From Lasiodiplodia sp. COLG20 (Eukaryota; Ascomycota; Dothideomycetes; Botryosphaeriales; Botryosphaeriaceae), in contig VNWV01000008.1 in the NCBI GenBank assembly GCA_009801085.1, forward strand, positions 1,674,001 through 1,738,000: a stretch of 64,000 bases of DNA, in the 5' to 3' direction. Of this stretch, positions 44,401 to 55,186 are shown piece after piece; the first letter of the stretch is position 1; every line of letters starts with the position of its first letter. Under the pieces are notes generated by a model that made no database searches, was not told the origin of the DNA, and was given only the letters and a program-made list of their open reading frames with translations. The translations under genes were made by a program, and so were the position numbers.

Positions 44401-46271
44401 CCGGTGAAAAGCTCAGCGCCGACGACCAGGTCGGGACGGACCTTGCGTGCCTCGTCAAGCATGTACTCGGCCACGTGGATGGGAGTCGAGTGGCAGTTGT
44501 CGATGCGGAAACCAACGAAGTACTTCGCCATGAGGCGAGTGTACTTGGCGACAAAGTCCCAGAGGAACGGGTTGTCCTGCGGGCCACTACCGTATCGCAG
44601 CTTGACGCAGTCGCCCCAAACGATGACCTCTCTGCGGAGATAGGCGCGAGATTGCGGACCAGCGTTGTCCTTCATGGCATCGGCAGCCCAGATCCAGCCG
44701 TTGTTGACAAGTGCGAGAGCATCTGGGCTGTGCTGCTTGGTCGTTTCGTTTTTGGGGAGCCTTGTGAAGTACGATTCGATCAAGGGGCTCCGTTCCGTGA
44801 TGGGGCCGAGCTTGGGGCCATGGTCGTCGAGACGGACGTACTTGATGCGGTTCTGCAGCTGTTCCATGATGGTTGCGACATCACCGTCGAACTCCCGGTA
44901 AAACTGCAGGTTCATCTCGTCCAGGAACTTGTGAATTGTACCCTGCGCAGCACGTTCGTCCGGGGTGCTGTGGTTTTTGCTGTCATAGCGGCCGAACAAG
45001 GCTGCCAGGAGCGCAGCACCGGTGCGCGCGTCGACCTTTCGCTCAAACCTCGCACCGAGCCTGTCCCCCCCAGAGAGCGCGTGTTGGATCAGCCAATCAG
45101 CTTTCTGCTTCAGGGACCAGTTTTTAACCTCCTCGAGACCGCCGACACCGAGCTTGCCGAAGCCGCCCTCTGGGAATGTGATTTCGCCCTCAGTCCAGGC
45201 CTTGACGATCTCCTTGGTGTCTCTAGCGACGTCGACGACGTAGAATTGCCAGAGCTTGAGAGGGTCAATGACGTCGGACTTGACGGCATCCATGACCTTT
45301 TTCAAGTCATCGACGCTCTTCAGGTCGTTCGGGAGGCCTTTCTCGGCAAGCTTGGAACCAAAGTCAAGCAAAGCGTCATCGAGCTCGAGGGCCGACCGAA
45401 GATGAGGCGCAGTCTCGCAGTTGTAGCCGGCCTCGGGGTGCTCCTCGAGCCACTTGCTGTTGTTGGCCGTGTGATTCCAGACAACGTCGGTCAGTGCAAA
45501 AAGGTTGTACTCATGCTCCATCTTGCTGACCAATTCGGCAATGTCCGCTTCTCCGTTCGGGAAAAGGGCTTTGTCGAAATGGTGTTGGTCGTAGATGCTG
45601 TACGGGGAATTCGAGTTTCCCCTCATCATCAAGGGCGTGAAGTGGATCATGTTGTAGCCTCTCTGGCTGATGCCACGGAGGTGCTTGTCCCAGTCCTCGG
45701 GATACTTGCCCATGAACTTGGAGATGACGGAAAAGATCGACAGCGAGTCGAGATTTATCAACCGGTCGTTGAGCGTAAGCTTGGGACAGACATCGATGTA
45801 GTAGGTAGGTGTCTTTGTCGGCTTCGGCGCGGTGACCGGATAGGGCGAAAAGTCAGGCAGGGGAGTGAAGGTGGAGTAGAAGGCGAAGGCACCAGCCTTG
45901 TGGATGGGGCAGTCGATCTCAATGGTGCCGTTGAAGTCGGGGCGGAGCCTGTGTGGTTGCACGGTCAGATCCCTGCAAGCGGTTGGTCATGGGGGGGGGG
46001 GGGGGGGGGGGGGGGNNNNNNNNNNNNNNNNNNNNNNNNNNNNNNNNNNGGAGCCGGACTTGAACTCGCGGAAGCGATCCCGCTGGAACTCCTCGCCCTC
46101 GGCGGGGATGTTGACCCAGAGGCTGCCTTCGCGGCATATCGAGCTCGCGCCTTCAATGGCAAAGCGGATGATGTATGCCGGGTCCGTGGGAGGTGGCAGG
46201 TAGATGTAGGTGCCGGGCACGTCGGGGGCGCCGCCGTCCGTGAGCGGCAGCAGATAGACGGTGCTAGCCAT
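41470..46271 (-). CDS. GDB1: Glycogen debranching enzyme (interrupted by assembly gap)
   Basis: Bifunctional enzyme (4-alpha-glucanotransferase plus amylo-1,6-glucosidase) that removes branches left by glycogen phosphorylase. Exons: from Met at 46271 to about the gap edge (46050), 41613-45972, and 41470-41559. The N-terminal transferase half (GH13-like) shows FALTDVVWNHTANNS, FRIDNCHSTP, VVGAELFTGSEDMD and FMDCTHDNEVP. The C-terminal glucosidase half (GH133) shows FASDWARCWGRDIFISLRG, KLPRYNSRDSVWFF and FGGNQWNCGTWMDKMGE. The last exon begins SPTQSWSASCLIDLY, the expected end. Total length, about 1555 aa, is normal. A run of 25 G and 34 N (45991-46049) falls in the first intron. A weak donor (GTCCGG, about 46061) would be phase-compatible with the acceptor at 45973, so the coding sequence may be complete. 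Confidence 0.95.
45991..46049. other. Assembly gap next to a G homopolymer
   Basis: Twenty-five consecutive G (45991-46015) followed by 34 N (46016-46049). The homopolymer probably stopped sequencing or is an artefact of it. The true length of this part of the GDB1 intron is unknown. Confidence 0.97.
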
Positions 46272-49200
46272 TGTTGGAAGCTTCTTCGGAAGGACGAATG
46301 CGCGGTAAGTGTGCTTTTGTAAGAAATAGGGCGCGTGTCAGATGTAGGAGATGCAGTGAAGACGAGCGAAAGGACGAAACGGCGGAGTTGAGAGAAAGAG
46401 GAGGGCGAGGCGGGAGGAGGGGGTTTATCAATAAGCTCGCCCAATTGGAAGCTGCCCTGCAGGATGCGGCAGGCCTTCCGTTCTCGAGGGCTGCGGAGGG
46501 AGGCAAGAAGGAAGACGCTGCACTCGCAGCTCGACGTTTTTGAGGAGGGAGCAAGAGGTGGAGGATCGGCAGGCACGTCCGTCGCGGGCGCGGTAAGCTC
46601 GACGGGCCTTGGAGAAGCTGCGCACAGGCCGAGTAGCTACGTCACTGGCGGCCTTCGAGCCTCATCAAGCCTCAGCACGCGCGCGGGACGACGATAAGAT
46701 AGCCACGCGCGGACTCCTCAAGTGGGTCGCGCGCTTTTGGAGCGAGGGATTTCAAGGAAGTGCAGACGCCTCCGGGGCAATTGGCCTCCCCGCGTCTTAA
46801 GAGCTGCCCAGCGGCGCCCGCATTGTTGGGGATGTGTGTTGTTCTTCGGCGGGGCAAACAGCCGCCCGCTCACCGCTTTGCCTGAGGTGTCCCGCTCTCT
46901 CACATGCCAGTGTGCCTGCTTGGGCCGGCTCTAGGTTGCCTCCGCGCCGCCGTCCAGGCCGCTGCCGTCCTGTCCCACGGCAGTCGCATCATCGCAGACC
47001 GTGGGAGGCAGCTCCGTCAGGAGAAGCACAGCGCGTACGGCAGGGGCAAGCTTTTGTGCGTCTGAACCATCCACCGGCCGCTTCGCCCAGTACGACGTAG
47101 AGCGGCGTCGACGGTGGAGTCTGACAGGCTGGCACTCGATCGCGGCTGCAGAAGCGAGCCAGCCAGACAGACAGCAGACAGATAATAGTAATGCACGCGC
47201 CGCGCCAACGCACCTCCAGCGTCTCGACTTCATTCACCGCGTGCCACCAGTTCCAGAGCACCGTCGCAGCATTGCAGTGCGGAAGCACCCTGGAATCTGT
47301 GAAGAAGGCATTCTGTCTCGGCCCTGCGCAAATGCGCTGCTCCCGTCGTCTCACACGCTGGCCCCCGCGACGCCGTCCCTCGCCGCCCGATGCTTAAACT
47401 GCCTTCGAGAAGCTTTGCTCGAAACGGGACCATCCGTCGAGCAGCAGGCGGCGCAGGAGGCCCAATTGCGCCAGCGGACGAGGCTGCCGTGGCGCAAATT
47501 CCTCGTATGTGCCGTCGTCGTGTAGGCTGCGTCGTCGCAGGCCAGCCACCCGCTCGAGCCCCTGAGCGGGTGGAGTTCGCCGGGCTAGACACTGACTCTG
47601 CGTCGGGTTGCAAGCGACACGCGTGCTCGCAGCAAAAAAGATCGGTCGTCCGTGGAGCGCGGTTCCTGGGTCGGGCTGGCTGGGCGAGGGCTGTAACGGC
47701 GGTCCGCGTGCGTCCCAGAGCCAGCTCCCGCGCGCGTTCCTGGCGCGGGTGTGCCGGGCAGGCACGGCGGGAGCTCGTGTGATCGAGACATGCGCCGCCA
47801 TGTTATAGCAGCTTGGTGGATGGCGTGAGCGGGTGTTTGATCGTCCGGAGAGCAGATTGCTGCGTGCCTGTGCGAAATTCAGCGCGCGGGCAGGCTCTGC
47901 ACCGCGGCCGGAGCTCCATCTGTGCTGCCGGAGGCATCCGCCGCGCCGCGCGCGCTCTCCTGGCTGTGTGGAGAGGGCGAGCAAAAGGCGCCCTCCACGT
48001 AATCGGGAACGCAGCAGTCGGCCGTCTTCGCCGGGCGTGCTGAGCGTTGCCCGTCGCGCAGATTGCTGTGGACCAGGGGGCGGCTCAGACCTCACCGCAC
48101 ATCGGGCTGCGCTATCTATATTTACCGTGGTGCCAATATCGCGCGCTCGTGTAGTTCTTCATCAGAGACCCGCCGCGCGCGCGAGGGCGTCAGATCTGTC
48201 AGTGCCAAGTGTTTCGTGCGCCGCTGGGCTCATCCCGAGTGCGCCGCAAGGATACCCTGAAGCTAAACTCGAATCCACTTCCCCCGTTGAGCACCCTCAC
48301 CACCACTACGCCTCTCCAACACCACGCTCGCCCTCTGGGACTGCTGCGCGCCCTCCCTCGATCCAGCAGCCCCGCGCACGCTCTCTTCGCCGCGTCGACG
48401 TCGCCCGCGGCCCCCCCAGGCCCCACCCGCGGCGGCTCCTACTCCTATCCCTCATTGCCGCCAGCCACTGCAGCTCCACACGCCCTGCCGGGGTGCATGC
48501 GTCCTCGTTGATCCACCGCTGCGCCGCGACCCTGTCCCTTTGGCTCCCGCTTGCCGCCCTCTGCATTGGCTCAACTCCTGCGTCCGCTCGCGCTTTGCAC
48601 AAGACCTTCCAGCCGCCCCGAACGTGCCGGCTCTCGTGGACAACTGGACACGCCGCCCTCCCTGCGCGCTGCAGCGCATTGCGACTCCGTGCCTCCCTGC
48701 ACACGGCAGTCCGAGACGAGCCGTGGTTGCTGAGGGCTGTAAGTTTCTTTGTTCCTGACGCCTGAAACCAGACGTGGTCTCTGGCCCGCGGCCGATCGCG
48801 CCCTTGTGTGAATGATCTTGCCCTGGCCTCTTGTTTTCCATTCGCGGCCGCATGGTGGCACCGCTCTCCCATCTGCACCAAACCTGAGATGGTGTAACGC
48901 GCCCAGCTGATTGAGTCCGTCCAGCGCACGCATAAGCTTCCACCCACGCCGGCCGGCCTTCGTCGAGTCGCCGCAACCAACGAACCCACAGCTACGCCAC
49001 CAACTCAACACGCCTGAGCGCGCACGTCGTACAGGTGCCAGTCGGGAGGCCCGGCCTCAGGTTCCTGCCTAGCTCAGGGCTCCGTTCATTTCTGGCCGAT
49101 CCGGGCCCTTCAGGTGCGTATTTTCACCTCCTCTGTGTTCCCGTACCGGACTCTGAAGCTGATGGCAATGTCGACCTGCAGAATCGAGGTAAAGCCGTAA

Positions 49201-49377
49201 CTGTCCCCCTGGGCTGAGCTCGGCCGCACCAGCGGCCGCAGCGACGCCTCGACGCCGTACCGCGCACGTCACTTTTTGACTCGTCGCGTCGCGCACACTA
49301 CCGATTGACGGTGAATGGCTAACACGGTGTGACAGCCGTTGGGTTGGGCCCAACCACAACGAAGGCCGTTGCGAAAG
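46272..49377. other. Long gene-poor divergent region
   Basis: 3.1 kb between the divergent GDB1 and RhoGAP starts, much longer than other spacers here. It is GC-rich, with frames of up to about 310 codons on both strands (47833-48765 +, 47394-48095 -, 48306-48989 -) that overlap each other and show no family motif. No RNA gene is recognised. Possible contents are long 5' UTRs or upstream introns, and regulatory DNA for the RhoGAP gene, whose leader (about 48900-49377) is CT-rich. Confidence 0.45.
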
Positions 49378-51534
49378 ATGCCGAAGTCCCCCTCCTTGTC
49401 TCTGAACCTCAACCAGACCAACAAAGCCCACCCCCAGCCGCAGAACGGCGAAGGCCGCCGAAGTCCACAGAGCCCTAGATCTCCCCGGGCTAGCCAGTCG
49501 TCCCGCTATGAGATGAGCCGCCACGAGCGAAACATGGACTCGTACGCCGCACCAAAGTCGTCCCACTCACACACGGGGCCGGAAAGGTCTCCCAGGGCGC
49601 ACGCCGTCAAAGAAGACGCGCCGAGGCCGCTGTTCGCAAACCCCAAGGCGTCGAAATCTTCCACGAGGATGGGCGGTGGAGACAATGCGATGTCGATCAG
49701 ACAGGTGTCGGAGGGTTCGTCATTGCCAGATAGCACAGCGCAGACGTACCCGTACAAGCAGTCTTCCGGCTCATCTCCGGATCTGACAAAGTCTTTGGAG
49801 AATTTGACCAAATCGTTGGAAAGCGCGAGCATATCAAGCAGTAAGCGGCGCAATTTTAATGCCGATCGTCGGCTCGTTCTCACTTTAAAACTGACGGTAT
49901 TACTTCAGGCACCGCTTCACATGAGCAAGAGCGCTATGACCAGCGCGCCCCATCTTCACACGGTCGACTGCAGCAGAACACTCCACAAAGCTCACACTCC
50001 AACGACCAGTCCAGCTCGAAACGGCCCGGTCAAAAGCATCGCTTCAACCTCTTGGCTCGCTCGCGCTCGATCAGGTCCGACGACTACCTGAACAACGCGC
50101 ACCAGCAGCAAAAGCCCGCCCGCTTCACCCCCGAGTCTGAGCAGCGTTACATCAAGCGCCAACCCGACCAGAACGGAATGAAGACCGCGCCGCTAAAGGA
50201 AGACAGAAGCTTCCGGGACATGATGCAGAACGCGCCGCGCAATCGGTCGGCCGACCGGCACACGGAGCCCGACGAGGACACGGCCGCTCACCCGCGCGAC
50301 AAGAACAACCCATTCTCTTTCTCCAATTCGTTCAAGGACAATCCAGGCGCCGACTTCCTCAACAATATCAAGAAGTCGGGCACAAAGGCTGCCGACGGGC
50401 TGGGCAAGGCGGGCAAAGGCTTCTTTGGCAAACTCGCGCGTAGCGGCAGCTCCCACGAACGCGACCACGGGCCTGTTCTGGACGAGAATTACGTGTGCAA
50501 GGTCATCAATCTTCCACTAGTCGAGCAGACGCGCAAGACCAGGATCTCAAAGAGGCTTGCTGCATCGAAGGACAAGACTGAATTCTGGATGCCTGCTTTG
50601 CCTTGGAGGTGCATTGAGTACGTCGTCTCCCCCTTTTGACGCGAAGCAGAGAGCATCGCCCCGATCGGCTAACAGGTGCTTGCAGCTATCTCAACATGAA
50701 TGGCTGCGAAGAGGAGGGCCTGTACCGTGTCCCTGGCAGCGGCAAGGACGTGAAATACTGGCAAATGCGTTTTGATAAAGGTATGTGTTCCTTTCTCCGG
50801 CTTCGGTGGCCTCTGACCAACGATGGGTGCCTGTAGAACTTGACATCAACCTCTTCGACGAACCCAATCTCTACGACATCAACATCATCGGCTCCATGTT
50901 TAAGGCGTGGCTCCGCGAGCTTCCGGATGAAATCTTCCCCAAGGCAACGCAAAAGAAGATCCAGGAGAGCTGTGGTGACGCCAAGTCGACGCCACAGATG
51001 CTCAAGGACGAGCTCTCGAAACTGCCGCCGTTCAACTACTACCTTCTGTTCGCCATCACCTGCCACATCAGCCTCCTCCACTCATGCTCGGAGAAGAACA
51101 AGATGGACTACCGCAATCTCTGCATTTGCTTCCAGCCCTGCATGAAGATCGAGGCCTTTTGCTTTCAGTTCCTCGTGCTTGACTGGCGCAACTGCTGGCA
51201 GGGATGCTGGACCGAAAAGGAATATCTCGAGCGGGAGATGCGCATCCTAGAGCCGGAGAAGTACCCGCCGCAGCCAGCGCTTGGGCTGAGCACGCCGAAC
51301 GGAAGCACGAGCCAGCTGGATGACGAGCGTGCAGTTTCTTCGGGTAGCAGCAAACCTTCGACCATCAACAGCTCGACCCCGGAGAGGCCGCGGCCGCCTC
51401 CTCTCGATTCGGTCAACTCGCGCGAATATGAAGACGAGGATGCTACGCCGACGCAGAGCGGACACAACGGAATCCGCAACGAGCTGCCCAAGCTGTCTCC
51501 GATGCAGCCTCTCTCACCAATCGGATCCATCTGA
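49378..51534 (+). CDS. RhoGAP-domain protein, 654 aa
   Basis: Stimulates GTP hydrolysis on a Rho-family GTPase. Four exons: 49378-49840, 49909-50617, 50686-50780 and 50837-51534; phases close at 655 codons including the stop. Residues 1 to about 330 are disordered (Ser, Pro, Arg and Lys-rich). The RhoGAP domain runs from about 345 to 545. The arginine finger is Arg405 in CEEEGLYRVPGSG. The second family block is FKAWLRELPDEIFPK, and NKMDYRNLCICFQPCM matches the conserved Asn/Lys/Arg helix. The tail is acidic and Ser/Pro-rich. No LIM, PH, C2 or F-BAR domain is visible, so the yeast counterpart is not certain. An in-frame Met at 49339 would add 13 residues. Confidence 0.92.
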
Positions 51535-52427
51535 AGACGGAGCGCATGACGGCGGACGTATCCGCGTAATTCTCCTCAGTTGCAGGGACGTTTGCCACTT
51601 GGTAATTTCTGAATTCGGAGCGCCAGTGAAGCAGGCAGTGTTCGGCTCCGCTGGGCCTCCGTCGGCCACCCGGTGCAGCGCCCCCGGGTCTAATCGGACC
51701 GGCTTGCCTGGCCGGCAGCAGGCGCTTGCACGGCGGACACGGCGATTCGGCGTGCTTCCCAGGACGACGCCACTCGGTCAAAAAAAAAAAAAAGTTCGCG
51801 TGCAAGCACGGGTGGGCAATGCAAGTTTGATGCGGGTTCTTTGCGCTGCTTTTCGAATACCCACTTCCTTGGTTCGGACCACTTTCCGGTTTGGCGTTTG
51901 TTGTTCGTGCGAGGCCTGACATGTGGGCGTGAAATTTCCAATCTTGATGCCTTTGTTTTGGCTGTATGCTCAGGAAGGTTGGAAGCATTGCGTTCTGCGG
52001 ATCTTTTTCTTTTTTTTCCTCTACTTGAGCAAGATGTACGATACGAAAGCGAGCGAAGGAGCGAGCGTGTCGTGTTTGAGTTTATGATGGGTCTTTTACA
52101 GAGCTAAGTAGAACGGACAGGCGGACGGCGCACGGGATTCCCTGGAGCAGCCGTCGGAGGGGGGAGGAAGGGCAAGCGTGAAAGCCCCCCGGGATGCTAC
52201 GTGCTGGAATTCGAGCAGTTTTAGGAAAGCCAGCAACGATGGACATGCTTTTAACCTTGCGGTCTGGGCACGTTGTGGTTCGACGAGACGGGGCGCCGCT
52301 CTGCCGCCCACTGGCGGGGCCAAGCCGGCAGCCAGCTGGTCTGTGCGCCCGACCGTTGACGTCGCGCCGAAATATCGCGAAGCTCGAGCTTCGACACACA
52401 CTACAGCAACTCTCTGCACCTGTCTCC
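51535..52427. other. Intergenic, RhoGAP to PAM17
   Basis: 893 bp. It contains an A run at about 51780-51793 and a T-rich string near 52008-52020. The reading frame of PAM17 stays open upstream to 52194, but that part lacks mitochondrial-protein character. No separate gene is seen. Confidence 0.45.
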
Positions 52428-53361
52428 ATGTTCTCGGCCGCCGCCATGCCCATCCGCTGCGCCGCGGCAGTTGCCGCCGTCCGTCCCCGCGCCGCCGTCA
52501 GCGTGCGCCCGTACCTCTCGGCCCCGGGCTCCTACAGCACCAGCGTAACACGCCCATCCCAACTCCTCAAGCTCTCCGCCGCCGCCTCCGCCCGCTACTC
52601 AGCTCCCGCCGCCACGCGCTGCCCCTCTCCCATCACCGCCCGCCTCGTCTCCTCGAGCAGCTCCACACGTGCCGCCACCACAACTGCCAATTCCTCCTCC
52701 GCCTCGGCCCACGCCTCGGCGGCCAATGCCGCCGATACCTTGACCTGGAACCGCTTCCTTGCGCTCCGGAAGACGCGCCGTCGGCTGTCGTTGGTCTGCA
52801 GCGTCGCAGCCGCCATAGCATCGACGGCCGTCGGCATCAACATTCTACTCGCGAGCGACATCGACTCTCTCGGCGCGCAGACGTTCGGTCTTGATCCAAT
52901 CATCGTGACGGGCATGGGAACCGTGGCTTGCGGCTGCATAGGATGGTTGCTGGGGCCGGCTATTGGTGACGGTCTGTTTAGGATTGCGTACCGGCGGATC
53001 GGGAAGCAGATCGTTGAGGTGAGTCTTTCGAGAGCGTGTCTCTGATGCGTGATGAAACAAACGGATGTGATTTGGATGGCGTTTCGATTGCTGACGCTCG
53101 TCTTTTGGCGCAATGCAGAAGGAGAAGCAGTTCTTCCAGCGCATAAAGAAGTTCCGCGTCGACCCCACCCAATCCAGCTTGAACAACCCCGTTCCCGACT
53201 TTTACGGCGAGAAGATCGGCTCGGTTGCTGACTACCGCCGCTGGCTGAAGGACCAGCGCGCCTTCAACCTAAAGACGTCAGGCAAGCCGCGTGGCGGTGC
53301 AGGTGCCGTGGCGTTGGGGAAGAGGGCCAGGAGGGTGTCGACGGTTGCTGGGGGTCGCTGA
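52428..53361 (+). CDS. PAM17: TIM23 presequence-translocase motor subunit Pam17, 277 aa
   Basis: Inner-membrane protein that helps tether the import motor (PAM) to the TIM23 channel. Two exons: 52428-53018 and 53119-53361 (100-nt phase-0 intron). The start begins a long Ala/Arg/Ser-rich presequence with almost no acidic residues (about 1-100). The conserved body starts with LTWNRFLALRKTRRR. Two transmembrane segments follow, about 120-142 (LSLVCSVAAAIASTAVGINI) and 158-180 (VTGMGTVACGCIGWLLGPAI). After the intron comes the matrix or intermembrane tail, RVDPTQSSLNNPVPDFYGEK and YRRWLKDQRAFN, a strong family signature. A Met at 52194 is in frame but less likely. Confidence 0.94.
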
Positions 53362-55186
53362 TTTCGGCAATCGAAGGACTATCGCGGTTGACATTGCCAA
53401 AAAGGTTTCAATTTAAGTTGTGTGGCCGGATCAGGAATTGTGCATTGCGTCTTGAGGGTTTCGTTTCCGTCTTCGCCGGCTTTATTTTCTCGTCTCTCGA
53501 GGTGGACCGGCTGTTCATTGTATGTAAACTCAAATGTTTGGAGCACATTGAATTGTAGTCGTGTGGGTGAAAACTAAGCAATTAAGCATCTCCATTCCCC
53601 CGTCAGCTTTCTTCTCATCACTTCGTATCTAGACAGCATACTCTGCTGCTTGAGGACGCCTGTTAAGGGGCGGATTATGTCCAGGTTGAAGCCCCAATTA
53701 ATGACGTCTTCCTCCGTCCACTCGTCGGTCCCTTCCGGTAGCTCCGCTTGGATTCCTATCGAACTGCTGCCTTCCCCAGGATATCAATCCTATTCTTAAT
53801 GCATCTAGTCGGCTTCACGTCTACCTCAAACTATGTCCACCGTTGAACAATTATTTCACCTTTCAAACTACATATTCGTAAAATGAGAGCCATTGGCCTC
53901 GTTCCTCCGCCAAGTATTTACTAAACGCGGAGAGACACTACGGCCTAAGGTTAAATTGGATTCATTTGGGGTGATTACCAATCCCAACCATATCGTATAT
54001 GTAACTCCAAAACCCAGCGCTTAGATTTTGCAGGTTAATATTCTTGTATAAGAAATATTAATGTCTGACTATGATAGATATCTATATGCTTAGCTACTAT
54101 TATAGTGATATGAGAACCTGCATTCTAATCTCATTGAAGTCCCACTTCACTTTCAAAAGGGTGGGCTTAATTGAGAGTTGGGTTTGGGTAGACACGATTG
54201 GGTTTCGGGGCTTCATACTATACGATATTGGTTGGGTTTGGTAATATCCCAATTTATTTCTTGATCATGTCACGGGTAGTGTGGAATTAACTCGTATACA
54301 TCCACGTCTGGGCGATGGTTAATCTCTGCAGCACTAGTATCTTCACTGAAGCCCGGCACGGCATAGTTTGACCTTTCAACCAAGCCTGTAAACTCGTTGG
54401 CTCCGTTAGTGTGCAGAGGGATGTTCCAGCCGAAGGGTAATGTGGAAGGGCAACTATGCCTCAGCAATTTCTCTACGAGTAATAAAGCCTTTATCCCTAC
54501 ACGTTCTCCCTCCTTCATTCGACGGGTCTTCCGCTGCTACATACATAATTATGACTGCATCCGCACTCGTTGCTTCAACTGCTCGTGCTGAGAATCTAAA
54601 CCTCATTACTGAAAGACTATGATATTCTGGTCGGTGACATGAGGGGATTAGTCGAAGGTACTAGCTGTGATCACGACACACCACGACATGAGCCCAATAA
54701 GGAGTACGCCACAGTCGGATACATGAAGTTCGAAGCGTAACCTGCGGTCTTTGGTACTATGCGACGAAAAGCTCAATTGTTTCCTCGAGCGATGAAAAGG
54801 CCGAGAAAACCTGATGGGTTGGGCAGAGCCCAATCGCTTAGCTATGATGCCACGCTTGAAGATGGAGAGAAGCCCGCATTACAGTTCAGGAACCAGGCCG
54901 CCCCGAAAACGAATTTGCAATTGAAATCCCCGCGAAGGATAAAAAAAAAAAAGAAAAGTCATGGTATAAAGAAACGCCGAGAGCCCATGCAAGAAAAGCG
55001 AGTCCCCATCCTATCCCAGACCCGTAGTGCATTACCATCGTGAATCATCAGGAAGAAGGGAAAGATCCCAGGCCTGTGTGGCCATCATAATCTATCATTC
55101 TGTGTTTGCGTGGTCATTTTGTGCAGTGAAGGCAGACCGCCAAAGGAAACCAAGAGGAAGCAATGGAAGTGAGTATGACACCGAAA
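53362..55186. other. AT-rich island between convergent genes
   Basis: 1.8 kb between the ends of PAM17 (+) and the RING gene (-). About 53600-54600 is strikingly AT-rich compared with the GC-rich genes around it and has no open frame over about 80 codons. GGGTTTGG/GGGTTGGG-like strings recur at about 54165-54240. The composition fits a transposon remnant eroded by C-to-T mutation (RIP), but no transposase motif, LTR or terminal repeat is visible, so the origin is not shown. Confidence 0.5.

Noticed and set aside
44007..46322. 771-codon open frame on plus across the GDB1 gene
   Set aside because: It is antisense to a well-conserved glycogen debranching enzyme and runs through the N gap. Long antisense frames are expected from GC-rich codon use, and its translation has no family motif.
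47833..48765. 310-codon plus-strand frame in the long spacer
   Set aside because: Arg/Pro/Ser-rich low-complexity translation that overlaps comparable frames on the other strand, with no domain and no splice partners. Not enough to call a gene.
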